Shown in pieces: positions 24,781 to 33,014 of a stretch of 41,047 nt of DNA. The DNA comes from an uncultured Oscillospiraceae bacterium (GTDB lineage: Bacteria > Bacillota > Clostridia > Oscillospirales > Ruminococcaceae). The notes below the pieces were generated by a model that made no database searches, was not told the origin of the DNA, and was given only the letters and a program-made list of their open reading frames with translations. Location: positions 1 to 41,047 of the forward strand of contig CAJUAN010000022.1 of NCBI GenBank assembly GCA_910584715.1, read 5' to 3'. Each line of letters starts with the position of its first letter. Position 1 is the stretch's first letter. The position numbers were made by a program, and so were the translations under genes.

Positions 24781-25595
24781 GAAAGCTTATCAAATGGGAT
24801 CTTATGGCGGATTGGAAAAAATATTCCGTTCTTTACGCGGCTACCTTGATTGTGAGCGTTATGCTCGTCGCCACCGGCAAGATAAAGGAGAAGATAATCA
24901 ATAACAGAATGCTTGAAATAATCGAAGTAATGTTCGGCACGCTGTTCATGACGCTGATAGTTTCTATCGTGATAGTGGTCGTCGGGTTTACCGTGACCCG
25001 TTTCTACAAAAACGTTATGCGGGACGAGGGATATCTCACCCACACGCTGCCCGTCCCGACATGGCAGATACTGGTATCGAAGCTTATCGTATCCTATATC
25101 TGGTTCCTGTCGGCGGCAATAGTCGGAGCGGTGTGTCTGGGCATAGCTATGGGCGAACCGTTATGGCTTTTTGACGCGATCGGGGATTTTGAGGAGTTCA
25201 TGTCCGAAATACCATCCTCGCAGGAAAAAAGCACAGTGGTATTTCTCACCGCAACAATAATAATATCAGTAGTTTTGTCGCCGTTTTTCCTTATGTCCCA
25301 CGCCTATTTCTGCTTCGCTCTCGGTAATCTTTCAAGCAGCCATAAGCTGGGCTTAGCGGTTCTGGCGTTCTTTGGGCTAAACATTGCGGAAAATATCCTT
25401 GCTACGGCGGTAATGGGATTTTTAACCCCGGATTCCGTCGACGTCGTTTGGACAGATGAAACTATACCGCCTGTTCAAGTTTATGAAATGGTAAACAAAA
25501 CCACGCTTACAATTCTTATACTGTCCGTTTTGATATCTGTCGGTCTGTTTATCGCAGCCGAAAGAATTTTTACAAAAAAGCTTAATCTGGAATAA
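24774..25595 (+). CDS. ABC transporter permease
   Basis: The 273-aa protein has about six hydrophobic segments (from about 20, 55, 110, 160, 195 and 240) and belongs to the six-helix permease type found with GntR/YtrA-regulated ATPases. VTRFYKNVMRDEGYLTHTLPV is the typical cytosolic loop of this group. The substrate is unknown; related systems answer cell-wall antibiotics or peptides. A strong terminator follows. Confidence 0.88.
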   Translation: MLGKLIKWDLMADWKKYSVLYAATLIVSVMLVATGKIKEKIINNRMLEIIEVMFGTLFMTLIVSIVIVVVGFTVTRFYKNVMRDEGYLTHTLPVPTWQILVSKLIVSYIWFLSAAIVGAVCLGIAMGEPLWLFDAIGDFEEFMSEIPSSQEKSTVVFLTATIIISVVLSPFFLMSHAYFCFALGNLSSSHKLGLAVLAFFGLNIAENILATAVMGFLTPDSVDVVWTDETIPPVQVYEMVNKTTLTILILSVLISVGLFIAAERIFTKKLNLE

Positions 25596-25608
25596 AGACT
25601 GAAATTCT

Positions 25609-25645
25609 GCCCTTATCGCCGGGTCTCGGCGGTAAGGGCATTTTT
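25609..25645 (+). terminator. GntR-ABC operon terminator
   Basis: GCCCTTATCGCC (25609-25620) and GGCGGTAAGGGC (25628-25639) form a 12-bp stem with one G-U pair, then ATTTTT. Confidence 0.9.
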
Positions 25646-25689
25646 ACGGCGTATAATGCGCCTTTTTAAATTTTTCTTTTGACTAAACA

Positions 25690-25711
25690 ATAGTTACCCC
25701 AAGGTAACTAT
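25690..25711. promoter_or_regulatory. Palindromic operator upstream of the macrodomain-sirtuin operon
   Basis: ATAGTTACC (25690-25698) and GGTAACTAT (25703-25711) form a perfect 9-bp dyad with a CCAA spacer, about 20 bases before the -35. The pattern recalls HxlR-type regulator sites, but no such regulator is encoded here. Confidence 0.6.
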
Positions 25712-25730
25712 GTCACTCAAAAGTGCGTAC

Positions 25731-25759
25731 TTTACAAAATCGGCGGGCTGTGCTACTAT
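25731..25759 (+). promoter_or_regulatory. Promoter of the macrodomain-sirtuin operon
   Basis: TTTACA (25731-25736), 17 bases, TACTAT (25754-25759). A second short dyad, AAAGT-GCGT-ACTTT, ends at the -35. Confidence 0.55.
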
Positions 25760-25785
25760 ATAGTCAGAAAAGGCGGTGTGAGAAA

Positions 25786-26553
25786 ATGACAAACAGCGAA
25801 AAGCTGATTTATCTGATAAAATATCTTCTTTCGGAAAGACCCGATCTCGGAGCGGCGGACATACCGTGCGGAAAAGAGGAACGGTTCCGGCTGTTCCGCG
25901 GTCTGGTGAATATACGTCCCCCCAAGCCTGTTTCTCCGGAGTTTTTACGGGTGCAGGACGAATTTCTGCAGGAGGAGCTGCTGTCAAGGGGAATTACCGA
26001 CGTCAGGGACATGACCCGGGCAGAACGCGGGATATACCTGTGGAAAGGCGATATAACTACCCTGAGGTGCGGCGCTATAGTCAACGCGGCAAATTCGGCT
26101 ATGCTGGGGTGCTTTCAGCCGTGCCACGGGTGCATCGACAATGCGATACACACCTTTGCGGGAGTGCAGCTCCGCCTTGAGTGCGCGGAGATAATGCGCA
26201 GGCAGGGACATGAAGAGCCGACAGGATCGGCGAAAATAACCTCCGCGTATAATCTGCCCTGCGGCAATATTATCCACACCGTAGGACCGATAGTGAACGG
26301 CGGGCTTTCCGAGGCGCACCGCATACAGCTTGAAAGCTGTTACAGAGCCTGCCTTGAAACGGCTTGGGAAAACGGTATAAGAAGCACCGCGTTCTGCTGC
26401 ATATCGACGGGCGTTTTCGGCTTCCCGCAAAAGGCCGCCGCGGAGACCGCCGTTTCCGCAGTAAGAAATTTTATTAAGACTCATGATATTGAGGTGATAT
26501 TCAATGTATTTAAGCAGGACGACTTCGATATATACAAAAGACTGCTCGGCTGA
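25786..26553 (+). CDS. Zinc-dependent macrodomain protein-ADP-ribose hydrolase
   Basis: The 255-aa protein has an N-terminal helical region of about 85 residues and a macrodomain with LWKGDITTLRCGAIVNAANSAMLGCFQPCHGCIDNAIH. The Cys/His/Cys spacing in GCFQPCHGCIDNAIH is the zinc-binding signature of the SpyMacroD/SauMacro class, which removes mono-ADP-ribose from proteins modified by a class M sirtuin. GNIIHTVGPIV and ISTGVFGFPQKAAA complete the ADP-ribose pocket. The start at 25786 follows a weak GGCGGTG; an upstream in-frame ATG (25723) overlaps the promoter. The next gene, a sirtuin of exactly that class, overlaps by 50 bases. Confidence 0.94.
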   Translation: MTNSEKLIYLIKYLLSERPDLGAADIPCGKEERFRLFRGLVNIRPPKPVSPEFLRVQDEFLQEELLSRGITDVRDMTRAERGIYLWKGDITTLRCGAIVNAANSAMLGCFQPCHGCIDNAIHTFAGVQLRLECAEIMRRQGHEEPTGSAKITSAYNLPCGNIIHTVGPIVNGGLSEAHRIQLESCYRACLETAWENGIRSTAFCCISTGVFGFPQKAAAETAVSAVRNFIKTHDIEVIFNVFKQDDFDIYKRLLG

Positions 26554-27376
26554 GACCGAAAGGCTCGGGGAAGCTCTTGAAGCCGCCGAAGCCGTTGTTA
26601 TCGGCGCAGGAGCAGGTCTTTCAGCGGCGGCAGGCTTTGCCTATTCCGGGGAACGCTTTGAAAGGAGCTTTCCCGATTTTATAGAAAAGTACGGCTTCAC
26701 GGATATGTACTCCGCAGGCTTCTATCCTTTTGAAACGCCCGAGGAATTTTGGGCGTACTGGTCGAGGTACATTTTTATCAACCGCTACGAGGATAAGGAA
26801 AACGGAGTCTACAGTAAGCTTTTTGAGCTTGTCCGCGGCAGGGAATATTTTGTGCTGACCACCAATGTTGACCACCAGTTCCAAAAGGCGGGCTTCGATA
26901 AAAACAGGCTGTTCTACACCCAGGGGGACTACGGCTTGTTTCAGTGCAGCGTGCCCTGCCGCCGGGAGACGTACGGTAACGAGACCGTTATTCGCCGAAT
27001 GGCCGCGGAACAGAAAAATATGCGCGTGCCCTCGGAGCTTATCCCCCTGTGTCCGAACTGCGGCAGGCCCATGACCCTGAACCTGCGCTCGGACGGCAAA
27101 TTCGTACAGGACGAGGGCTGGTACAGGGCAAGCGAAAGGTACTGCGGTTTTATCCGCCGCTGTGAGAATAAACGCGTGCTGTTCCTTGAGCTGGGCGTGG
27201 GCTTTAATACTCCCGCCATAATAAAGCTTCCGTTTATAGAAATGACTGCCGCCAACCCTAATGCCGTCTATGCCTGCGTGAATAAGGGCGAGGCTCTTTG
27301 TCCCAATGAGATCGCAAGCCGCTCAATATGTATTGACGCGGATATAGCGGCGGTCATCGGTTCGCTGCTGAAGTAA
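26504..27376 (+). CDS. Class M sirtuin (SirTM), probable protein ADP-ribosyltransferase
   Basis: The 290-aa SIR2-fold protein carries the NAD-binding GAGAGLSAAAGFAYSGERFE (34-53), the SirTM-type YSAGFYPFETPEEFWAYWSRYI, TTNVDHQFQKAGF, and QGDYGLFQC in place of the histidine motif used by deacetylating sirtuins. The loss of that catalytic His fits the known switch to mono-ADP-ribosylation. A CPNC pair and further cysteines may bind zinc. In Staphylococcus and Streptococcus SirTM modifies a lipoylated GcvH-like protein encoded beside it; no such gene or lipoate ligase is in this window. GAGGTG lies 10 bases before the ATG, inside the macrodomain gene, so the 50-base overlap looks genuine. Confidence 0.92.
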   Translation: MYLSRTTSIYTKDCSAETERLGEALEAAEAVVIGAGAGLSAAAGFAYSGERFERSFPDFIEKYGFTDMYSAGFYPFETPEEFWAYWSRYIFINRYEDKENGVYSKLFELVRGREYFVLTTNVDHQFQKAGFDKNRLFYTQGDYGLFQCSVPCRRETYGNETVIRRMAAEQKNMRVPSELIPLCPNCGRPMTLNLRSDGKFVQDEGWYRASERYCGFIRRCENKRVLFLELGVGFNTPAIIKLPFIEMTAANPNAVYACVNKGEALCPNEIASRSICIDADIAAVIGSLLK

Positions 27377-27416
27377 AAAAGGTACGGGAACGTTTTGCCG
27401 TTCCCGTACCTTTTTA
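27375..27416. terminator. Bidirectional terminator between the sirtuin and winged-helix genes
   Basis: GGTACGGGAACG and CGTTCCCGTACC form a perfect 12-bp stem with a 6-base loop, flanked by AAAAAA and TTTTT, between convergent genes. Confidence 0.93.
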
Positions 27417-27421
27417 TAAAA

Positions 27422-28579
27422 TCAGACGATCAGCTCCAGTCCCGCCGCCGAACGGCTGTAATCCTCCGGCAGGGCAAGGTGCTTATCCCAGCCGTACCAG
27501 TAAAGACAGCCCAGAATCTTGAAAAACATACGCATATCCCAATGCAGGAAATTGCCGACCATATCCTTGCGGACGTAGGGCATGAGCCGCTTTTCGACTT
27601 CACCGCCAATAGCTTCCGCGTACTCTTTGGCAAGGTCTTCTATCGCCGTGCGTACAATTTCAAAAAACTCGTCGCGGACTGCTCTGCTGAAAATCGGCAG
27701 TTGGACGATAAGCCCGTCATCCTCCTTTTCAAGCAGACCCTTTTTCAGAAAGTTCGCCGCCATTTCCTCCTCGTACTCGGTAAGCCTTTTGGCGGGGTCT
27801 TTCGCAAGGTCTATCAGCAGGGAGATGTTATTTCCGTCTACCCATCTGTCCCGACCGACAAGGCAGTCGTCGGGACGTCTGTCCTCGTTGGGAAACGGCG
27901 GCGCTTCAAAGCCGTTTATAAAGCCAACGTGACCGTAGTCAGCCGTATCAAAAAATTGGTGCAGACAAGACCAATGCGTCGCCTTTATTTCATTGAATAC
28001 AGAGCCGTCAAAGCTTTCGTCCGGCAGGATATACAGGACGGTAAGCTGATAGTCGCGTCCGTCGTTTGGATACTTTCCGTTATACTTTTTCAGGTACTCG
28101 TCCAGTCCCACCGTGCCGAAGCTGTCCTCCGCAGCGGCGTACAGAAGCCACATAAGATAGCGGTAATCAAAATGATTTCCGTAAAAGTCGAGGGACGTGA
28201 TTTTGTCCTTGACCGCAAAAAGTCTCTCATTTATTTTTTCGGGAAAGCCGCCGTCGTGGAAAATTTTATTTGCGTACAGCTTAGCTTCATAGTATGCCTG
28301 CTTGGGGAACACGCAGCAGTTAGAAAGATATTTCCCTTTCGCGGGAGTTATCAAAAGCTTTTCCGCTGTCATTTTTTCAAGAATGTCCTCAAGGTAGACG
28401 GGGGCTACGCCCATTTCGTCCGCAATGTCGTTTACGGACTTTTGCTCCATGCGGCATATTACCATTATCTGCGGTACGATTTTGGAGCTGCCCATAAGCT
28501 TCTCAGCCCGAGACATACTGCCGCCCCAGAACCGGTCAACCTGCGCGGGAGCGTACGCCGATGTACCTATATTATTCAT
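27422..28579 (-). CDS. Winged-helix protein paired with an ECF sigma factor, unknown
   Basis: The 385-aa protein starts with a DNA-binding-like region: IMVICRMEQKSVNDIADEMGVAPVYLEDILEKMTAEKLLITPAKGKYLSN reads as a helix-turn-helix with wing (about 38-88). The remaining 300 residues are soluble, rich in aromatic and acidic residues, and have no transmembrane segment or zinc-binding HxxxCxxC anti-sigma motif. I do not recognise this part. It lies 17 bases after the sigma gene and ends at a shared terminator, so it is the obvious functional partner, possibly a sensor or a non-classical anti-sigma/co-regulator. Confidence 0.75.
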   Translation of the reverse strand: MNNIGTSAYAPAQVDRFWGGSMSRAEKLMGSSKIVPQIMVICRMEQKSVNDIADEMGVAPVYLEDILEKMTAEKLLITPAKGKYLSNCCVFPKQAYYEAKLYANKIFHDGGFPEKINERLFAVKDKITSLDFYGNHFDYRYLMWLLYAAAEDSFGTVGLDEYLKKYNGKYPNDGRDYQLTVLYILPDESFDGSVFNEIKATHWSCLHQFFDTADYGHVGFINGFEAPPFPNEDRRPDDCLVGRDRWVDGNNISLLIDLAKDPAKRLTEYEEEMAANFLKKGLLEKEDDGLIVQLPIFSRAVRDEFFEIVRTAIEDLAKEYAEAIGGEVEKRLMPYVRKDMVGNFLHWDMRMFFKILGCLYWYGWDKHLALPEDYSRSAAGLELIV

Positions 28580-28596
28580 ATTATCAAACCTTTCCT

Positions 28597-29055
28597 TTAA
28601 TTTTTTCTCGCGTCGAAAAGCCTGCGCTTTACCGTACCCAAAGGGATTTTCAAGTCGTCGGCAATGGACTGCACCGGCTGTTCGCGGAGATAAAAGCGTA
28701 TCATTATTTCGCGGTACGAGGAGGCGAGCCGTGAAAGCGAATAGTTAAGAGCGGAAATATCTTCCTCCGCGATAAGCCGTTCAATGGGCGCGGGGACGTC
28801 AGCCGCGATTCCTCCCGCCGACTCGATAGGCAGGTCGGGACTGCGCTTGTGCCTGATATAGTCGGCGTATTTGTTCCGCGCCATTTTCCAGTACCAGGAA
28901 TAAAACGCGGTTATCTCACGTCCGCCCGACAAAGCCCGAACAGCCTCGTACAGAATATCCTGAGCAAGGTCTTTCGCCGCCTCGCTGTCGGAAACGCGCT
29001 TCACGCAGAACAAATAGGTATTTTCAATAAGCTCGCCGTTAATATATTCGTTCAC
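28597..29055 (-). CDS. ECF-type RNA polymerase sigma factor
   Basis: The 152-aa protein has sigma region 2 (DSEAAKDLAQDILYEAVRAL, FYSWYWKMARNKYADYIRHKR) and region 4 (LSRLASSYREIMIRFYLREQPVQSIADDLKIPLGTVKRRLFDAR), the two domains of extracytoplasmic-function sigma factors. The GTG start has GGGGGAGGTGAG just upstream. No membrane anti-sigma gene is adjacent; the downstream gene encodes a soluble winged-helix protein. A promoter-like GAAC-16-CGAC pair at 29102-29125 suggests autoregulation. Confidence 0.9.
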   Translation of the reverse strand: MNEYINGELIENTYLFCVKRVSDSEAAKDLAQDILYEAVRALSGGREITAFYSWYWKMARNKYADYIRHKRSPDLPIESAGGIAADVPAPIERLIAEEDISALNYSLSRLASSYREIMIRFYLREQPVQSIADDLKIPLGTVKRRLFDARKN

Positions 29056-29101
29056 TTTCTCACCTCCCCCGAAAGACTGTAAACCGATTTACGCTTAATA
29101 G

Positions 29102-29125
29102 GTCGGAAAGATTTTAAAAAGGTTC
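29102..29125 (-). promoter_or_regulatory. Candidate ECF-type autoregulatory promoter
   Basis: On the minus strand GAAC (29122-29125) is followed by a T-rich run and, after 16 bases, CGAC (29102-29105). This matches the AAC/CGT-like architecture of ECF sigma promoters. It lies 46 bases before the sigma start codon. Confidence 0.5.
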
Positions 29126-29166
29126 GGTAAAAATTAAAAAAATCCTGCACTGTCAGCTACCAACTG

Positions 29167-31212
29167 TCAGAGCGCTTCCGCGGCGTTGTCGTTTTTGGTG
29201 AAAAGCCTGTCCACCTCGTCCCTGAGAGCGGGGTACTTTTTCAGGTCTGGACTTTCCGCAAGCAGTTCCTTTGCGGCTCTCTGGCAGTCGGCGAGAAGCT
29301 CCCTGTCGGCGGCGATATCCGCAAGCTTTAAGTCGGGCAGACCGTGCTGACGGCTGCCGAAAAAGTCCCCCGCGCCCCGCATTTTCAAATCGTACTCCGA
29401 TATCTCAAAGCCGTCGGAGGTTTTCGTCATTATCTCCAGCCGCTGCCTTGATTCGTCGGTAACGTTCCCCGCGATAAGCACGCAGTAGCTTTTGCATTTG
29501 CCTCTGCCCACCCGTCCGCGGAGCTGGTGAAGCTGTGACAGACCGAACCTGTCCGCGTTCTCGATAACGATAATGTTGGCGTTTGGTACGTCCACGCCCA
29601 CCTCCACCACCGTGGTAGCCACGAGAATGTCAAGCTCGTGCTCCTTGAAAGCCGCCATTACCCTGTCCTTTTCGGCGGCGGACATCTTTCCGTGGAGAAG
29701 CCCCGCCCGGTAATTCGCAAGGACTGTCTTTTTCAGCCCCTCGGCGTACCCCTTTGCCGCCGCAAGCTCGTTTTCGTTTTCCTCTATCATGGGGCAGACG
29801 ATGTATGCCTGTCCCCCCTCGTCAAGCTGTTTTTTGACGAAGCCCAGCGCCCGCTCCCGGAGCTTTGCGGTAACGGCGTAGGTCTCGATTTTCTGTCTGC
29901 CCTTGGGCAGCTCGTTCAGCACGGAAACGTCCAGATCGCCGTAAATTATCAGCGCAAGTGTGCGGGGTATGGGGGTTGCGGACATTACCAGCTTGTGGGG
30001 GTTAACGCCCTTTCCCGCAAGAGCGGAACGCTGTCCCACGCCGAAGCGGTGCTGTTCGTCGGTAATGACAAGTCCCAGATTTTTAAATTCCGTGCTTCCC
30101 GAAATCAGGGCGTGAGTGCCCACGGCGACCATGCATTCTCCCGATGAAATTTTTTCGGCAGCTTCGGTGCGCTGCTTTTTTGTCATGGAGCCCATGACGC
30201 GGCAGACGGATATACCCATAGGCTCCAGCATTTCCGAAAGGGTGGCGAAGTGCTGCGCCGCCAGAATTTCCGTGGGAGCCATAAGAGCCGTCTGGAAACC
30301 GTTCTTTGCCGCGAATAAAGCCGCCGCGGCAGCGACCGCCGTCTTTCCGGAGCCCACGTCCCCCTGCAAAAGCCTGTTCATGGGGGACGTGCCCTGCATA
30401 TCGGCGATAATGTCCTTCACCGCCCGCTTCTGGGCGTTTGTCATCTCAAAGGGCAGTGACTTCCCGAAAGCCGCCATGTCCCCGTTTCGGGGGAACATTT
30501 TGCAGGCATTTTCGGTGCGGGTGCGGTTCTTTATCAGTATCATTCCCAATTGCAGACGGAGCAGCTCGTCAAAGGCAAGCCGTCTGCGGGCGACCTCGGC
30601 GGCATGGGAGTCCTTGGGAAAGTGTATGTTTTTCAGCGCGTATTCAAGGGTGGAAAGGGAATACTCCAGCCTGACGCCGTCGGGCAGGGAATCGGCGAAA
30701 AAGCTGTCGTCCGCGCTGTTTAAAACCTCGGAAACGTTGGTAGTTACCATAGCGGCGGTAAGCCCCTCGGTGAGGGGATAAACGGGACGGAGCAGGTTTT
30801 CCTCGCCGGCTTTCAGAACGGTGGGAGAATTCATTTCCTTTCGCGTAAGATTTCCCGATATCTTCCCGCTGAAAAGGTATTCCTCACCCTCGTGAAGAGC
30901 GTCGGAGGCGAAGCGGTTGTTGTAGTATACTACAGTAAAGCGGTCGCCGTCGTCGTCCTCGGCAAAAATTTTATACAGCACAAGTCCCTGCCTTATCCGT
31001 GCGGCGGGGCTTTTTTTCACTACCGCTGCCTTGATAACGGCGTGCTCACCGATCTGAGCGGAGCCGGCGGGAACAGGCTCGGAGTAGTCGGTATACCGCC
31101 TGGGAAAGTGGAGCAGCAAGTCTTCCACAGTGTTTATCCCTATTTTTGAGTAAAGCTCCGCGCGCTTTGTACCCACGCCTTTAAGCTCGCGGACGGATGT
31201 ATTTTTAGTCAT
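29167..31212 (-). CDS. recG: ATP-dependent DNA helicase RecG
   Basis: The 681-aa protein processes stalled forks and Holliday junctions. An N-terminal wedge/OB region (LLLHFPRRYTDYSEPVPAG) precedes the SF2 motor: Walker A LLQGDVGSGKTAVA, TDEQHRFGVGQR, MSATPIPRTLAL, TTVVEVGVDVPNA, and LRGRVGRGKCKSYCVLI. The RecG-specific C-terminal helical hairpin motif GAGDFFGSRQHGLPDLKLADI is present. AGGAG precedes the ATG at 31212. Length is normal. Confidence 0.97.
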   Translation of the reverse strand: MTKNTSVRELKGVGTKRAELYSKIGINTVEDLLLHFPRRYTDYSEPVPAGSAQIGEHAVIKAAVVKKSPAARIRQGLVLYKIFAEDDDGDRFTVVYYNNRFASDALHEGEEYLFSGKISGNLTRKEMNSPTVLKAGEENLLRPVYPLTEGLTAAMVTTNVSEVLNSADDSFFADSLPDGVRLEYSLSTLEYALKNIHFPKDSHAAEVARRRLAFDELLRLQLGMILIKNRTRTENACKMFPRNGDMAAFGKSLPFEMTNAQKRAVKDIIADMQGTSPMNRLLQGDVGSGKTAVAAAAALFAAKNGFQTALMAPTEILAAQHFATLSEMLEPMGISVCRVMGSMTKKQRTEAAEKISSGECMVAVGTHALISGSTEFKNLGLVITDEQHRFGVGQRSALAGKGVNPHKLVMSATPIPRTLALIIYGDLDVSVLNELPKGRQKIETYAVTAKLRERALGFVKKQLDEGGQAYIVCPMIEENENELAAAKGYAEGLKKTVLANYRAGLLHGKMSAAEKDRVMAAFKEHELDILVATTVVEVGVDVPNANIIVIENADRFGLSQLHQLRGRVGRGKCKSYCVLIAGNVTDESRQRLEIMTKTSDGFEISEYDLKMRGAGDFFGSRQHGLPDLKLADIAADRELLADCQRAAKELLAESPDLKKYPALRDEVDRLFTKNDNAAEAL

Positions 31213-31641
31213 AGCTTTTCTCCTCGAACAATGTTGATATTACTTAAAGCATATCAGTGTTTCGGAAGATTGTCAATAGCTTTTGCGGCAAAACCGCAGG
31301 GGAAAGATATCTGTTTGTCAGCTTTTTTTCATGCCTGCGCTGTCCTCTCTCGCACCGCACTGCACAGCTTTTTATCGGATCGTTCAATTATAGCTTGACG
31401 GCGGCGTGTTATATGTGTTATAGTATTCATGGCGGATAGGCTGACTTAACGCTGACGGTACTTCTCGCAGACAAAATGCGCACGTTCTGACCGGCTTGCT
31501 CCGCTGTATTTTTATTTTCCGCGCAGCTGCTGCGGTCAATAAAGATGAAACCGTTTTTTGTATGTGCGGCTTGCTCTTAATGAAAAGCTGTGTTATAATA
31601 TCAATGACCGCATCTGTATGATTTGAAAGGATCTGATATAA
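31213..31641. other. Intergenic region between recG and the cysteine desulfurase gene
   Basis: No gene is recognised. Besides the desulfurase promoter, TTGACG (31395-31400), 18 bases, TATAGT (31419-31424) is a second plus-strand promoter candidate. The roughly 200 bases after it hold no open frame and no clear terminator, so they are either a long leader or an unidentified small RNA. Confidence 0.35.
31571..31599 (+). promoter_or_regulatory. SigA promoter for the cysteine desulfurase gene
   Basis: TTGCTC (31571-31576), 17 bases, TATAAT (31594-31599), 42 bases before the ATG. Confidence 0.65.
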
Positions 31642-32781
31642 ATGTCCGTTTATCTTGATAATGCCGCAACCACACGTCCGTGCGAGCCGGCGGTATCCGC
31701 AGTATTTCAGTGTATGGTCGAGGACTACGGCAACCCGTCTTCACTGCATAAGCTGGGGCTGAACGCCGAGCAACGCGTTGAGGATGCGCGCAAGGCTATA
31801 GCAGCCGCGCTCGTTTGTGATCCCCAATGTATAACTTTTACTTCGGGAGCAACCGAGTGCAACAATACGGCAGTGTTCGGAGCTGCGCAAAATTACGGAA
31901 AACGCAAAAAAAAGATCGTTGTCTCCGCTATAGAGCACCCGTCGCTCGCCGAGCCTATAAAATATCTTGAGGAAAAAAGCGGATTTGAGGTCGTGCGTAT
32001 AAAGCCGTCGCGGAACGGAGAAATTTCAGAGGAGGACTTTATGTCTGCTGTGGACGAGGACACTTTTTTTGCGTCATGTATGCTGGTAAACAACGAAACA
32101 GGATCCATACAGCCCGTGAGGAAAGTATTTTCCTATATAAAGCGGAATTTTCCTGAATGTATCACTCACTGTGACGCTGTACAGGGCTTTATGAAAATCC
32201 CTATAAGATCCGCAGATATTTTTGCCGACATTATTGTTGTCTCGGGACACAAGGTTCATGCGGTAAAGGGCGTCGGAGCAATGTTCGTAAAGAAGGGAAT
32301 AAGAATACCCCCTATGCTTATGGGAGGCGGTCAGGAACGCGGAAAACGTTCAGGAACAGAGTCCGTTCCGCTGATATCCGGCTTTGGAGCCGCAGTCCGC
32401 GCACTGATGCCTACAATGTCCGTGGCGCATGAAAACGCGGAAAAAATAACCGCATATCTGTTGAAAAAGCTTTCCAGGCTTGATTATGTTACTGTAAATT
32501 CCATAGCGGAAAACCGTTCTCCCTACATAACCAACTTTTCGGTTGAGGGTATAAGGTCAGAGATAATGCTGCATTTTCTGGAAACTCAGAACGTGTATGT
32601 GTCCAGCGGTTCGGCGTGCTCCAAAGGGGCTCACAGTTCGGTACTGACTGCGCTGGGTATTCCGGATAGGCTTGCCGATTCGGCTATAAGAGTATCTATC
32701 GGACGCACCACAACCATGGGCGAAATAGACGCGCTTATAAACGCGGTGCAGGAAGGCTACGGCAAACTGGCGAAAAAATAG
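31642..32781 (+). CDS. Cysteine desulfurase (NifS/IscS-type)
   Basis: The 379-aa PLP enzyme takes sulfur from cysteine for Fe-S clusters or thio-modification. It has YLDNAATTRP at the start, TSGATECNNTAVFG, HCDAVQGFMKIP, the PLP lysine in SGHKVHAVKGVGA (Lys204), GGGQERGKRSGTE and the persulfide cysteine in SSGSACSKGAHSS (Cys326) on a long loop. It stands alone: no iscU, thiI or mnmA neighbour follows, so the acceptor is not indicated. AAAGGA precedes the ATG. Confidence 0.94.
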   Translation: MSVYLDNAATTRPCEPAVSAVFQCMVEDYGNPSSLHKLGLNAEQRVEDARKAIAAALVCDPQCITFTSGATECNNTAVFGAAQNYGKRKKKIVVSAIEHPSLAEPIKYLEEKSGFEVVRIKPSRNGEISEEDFMSAVDEDTFFASCMLVNNETGSIQPVRKVFSYIKRNFPECITHCDAVQGFMKIPIRSADIFADIIVVSGHKVHAVKGVGAMFVKKGIRIPPMLMGGGQERGKRSGTESVPLISGFGAAVRALMPTMSVAHENAEKITAYLLKKLSRLDYVTVNSIAENRSPYITNFSVEGIRSEIMLHFLETQNVYVSSGSACSKGAHSSVLTALGIPDRLADSAIRVSIGRTTTMGEIDALINAVQEGYGKLAKK

Positions 32782-32874
32782 CTGCGGTCAGGAAAGTGCT
32801 GCGTCAATATACTATAGCGTATGGAACAAAGTGTTCTTGCAGAACGAAAGGACGGCTTTGAACAGATATCACAC

Positions 32875-32945
32875 AATAGGCTGAGGCTTTCCCCTGCCAT
32901 AAACGGCAGCGCGGATAAAGCTTCAGCCTATTTTGGTATTTTTAT
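32875..32945. terminator. Terminator between the desulfurase and nadE genes
   Basis: AATAGGCTGA (32875-32884) pairs with TCAGCCTATT (32923-32932), extended inward, with an inner CTGCC/GGCAG hairpin (32894-32909). A T-rich tail (TTTTGGTATTTTTATTT) follows on the plus strand. Confidence 0.7.
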
Positions 32946-33014
32946 TTCTAAGCATGTCATTTGCTTCGGAAGATCGCCGATTTTTCCCACCGTAAAAGCG
33001 GCAATGGTTAAGGC

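Noticed and set aside
27395..28600. Long plus-strand open frame of 401 codons opposite the winged-helix gene
   Set aside because: It is the antisense shadow of the minus-strand gene, which has a recognisable domain, a proper operon context and shared terminator; the plus frame has no ribosome binding site or known motif.
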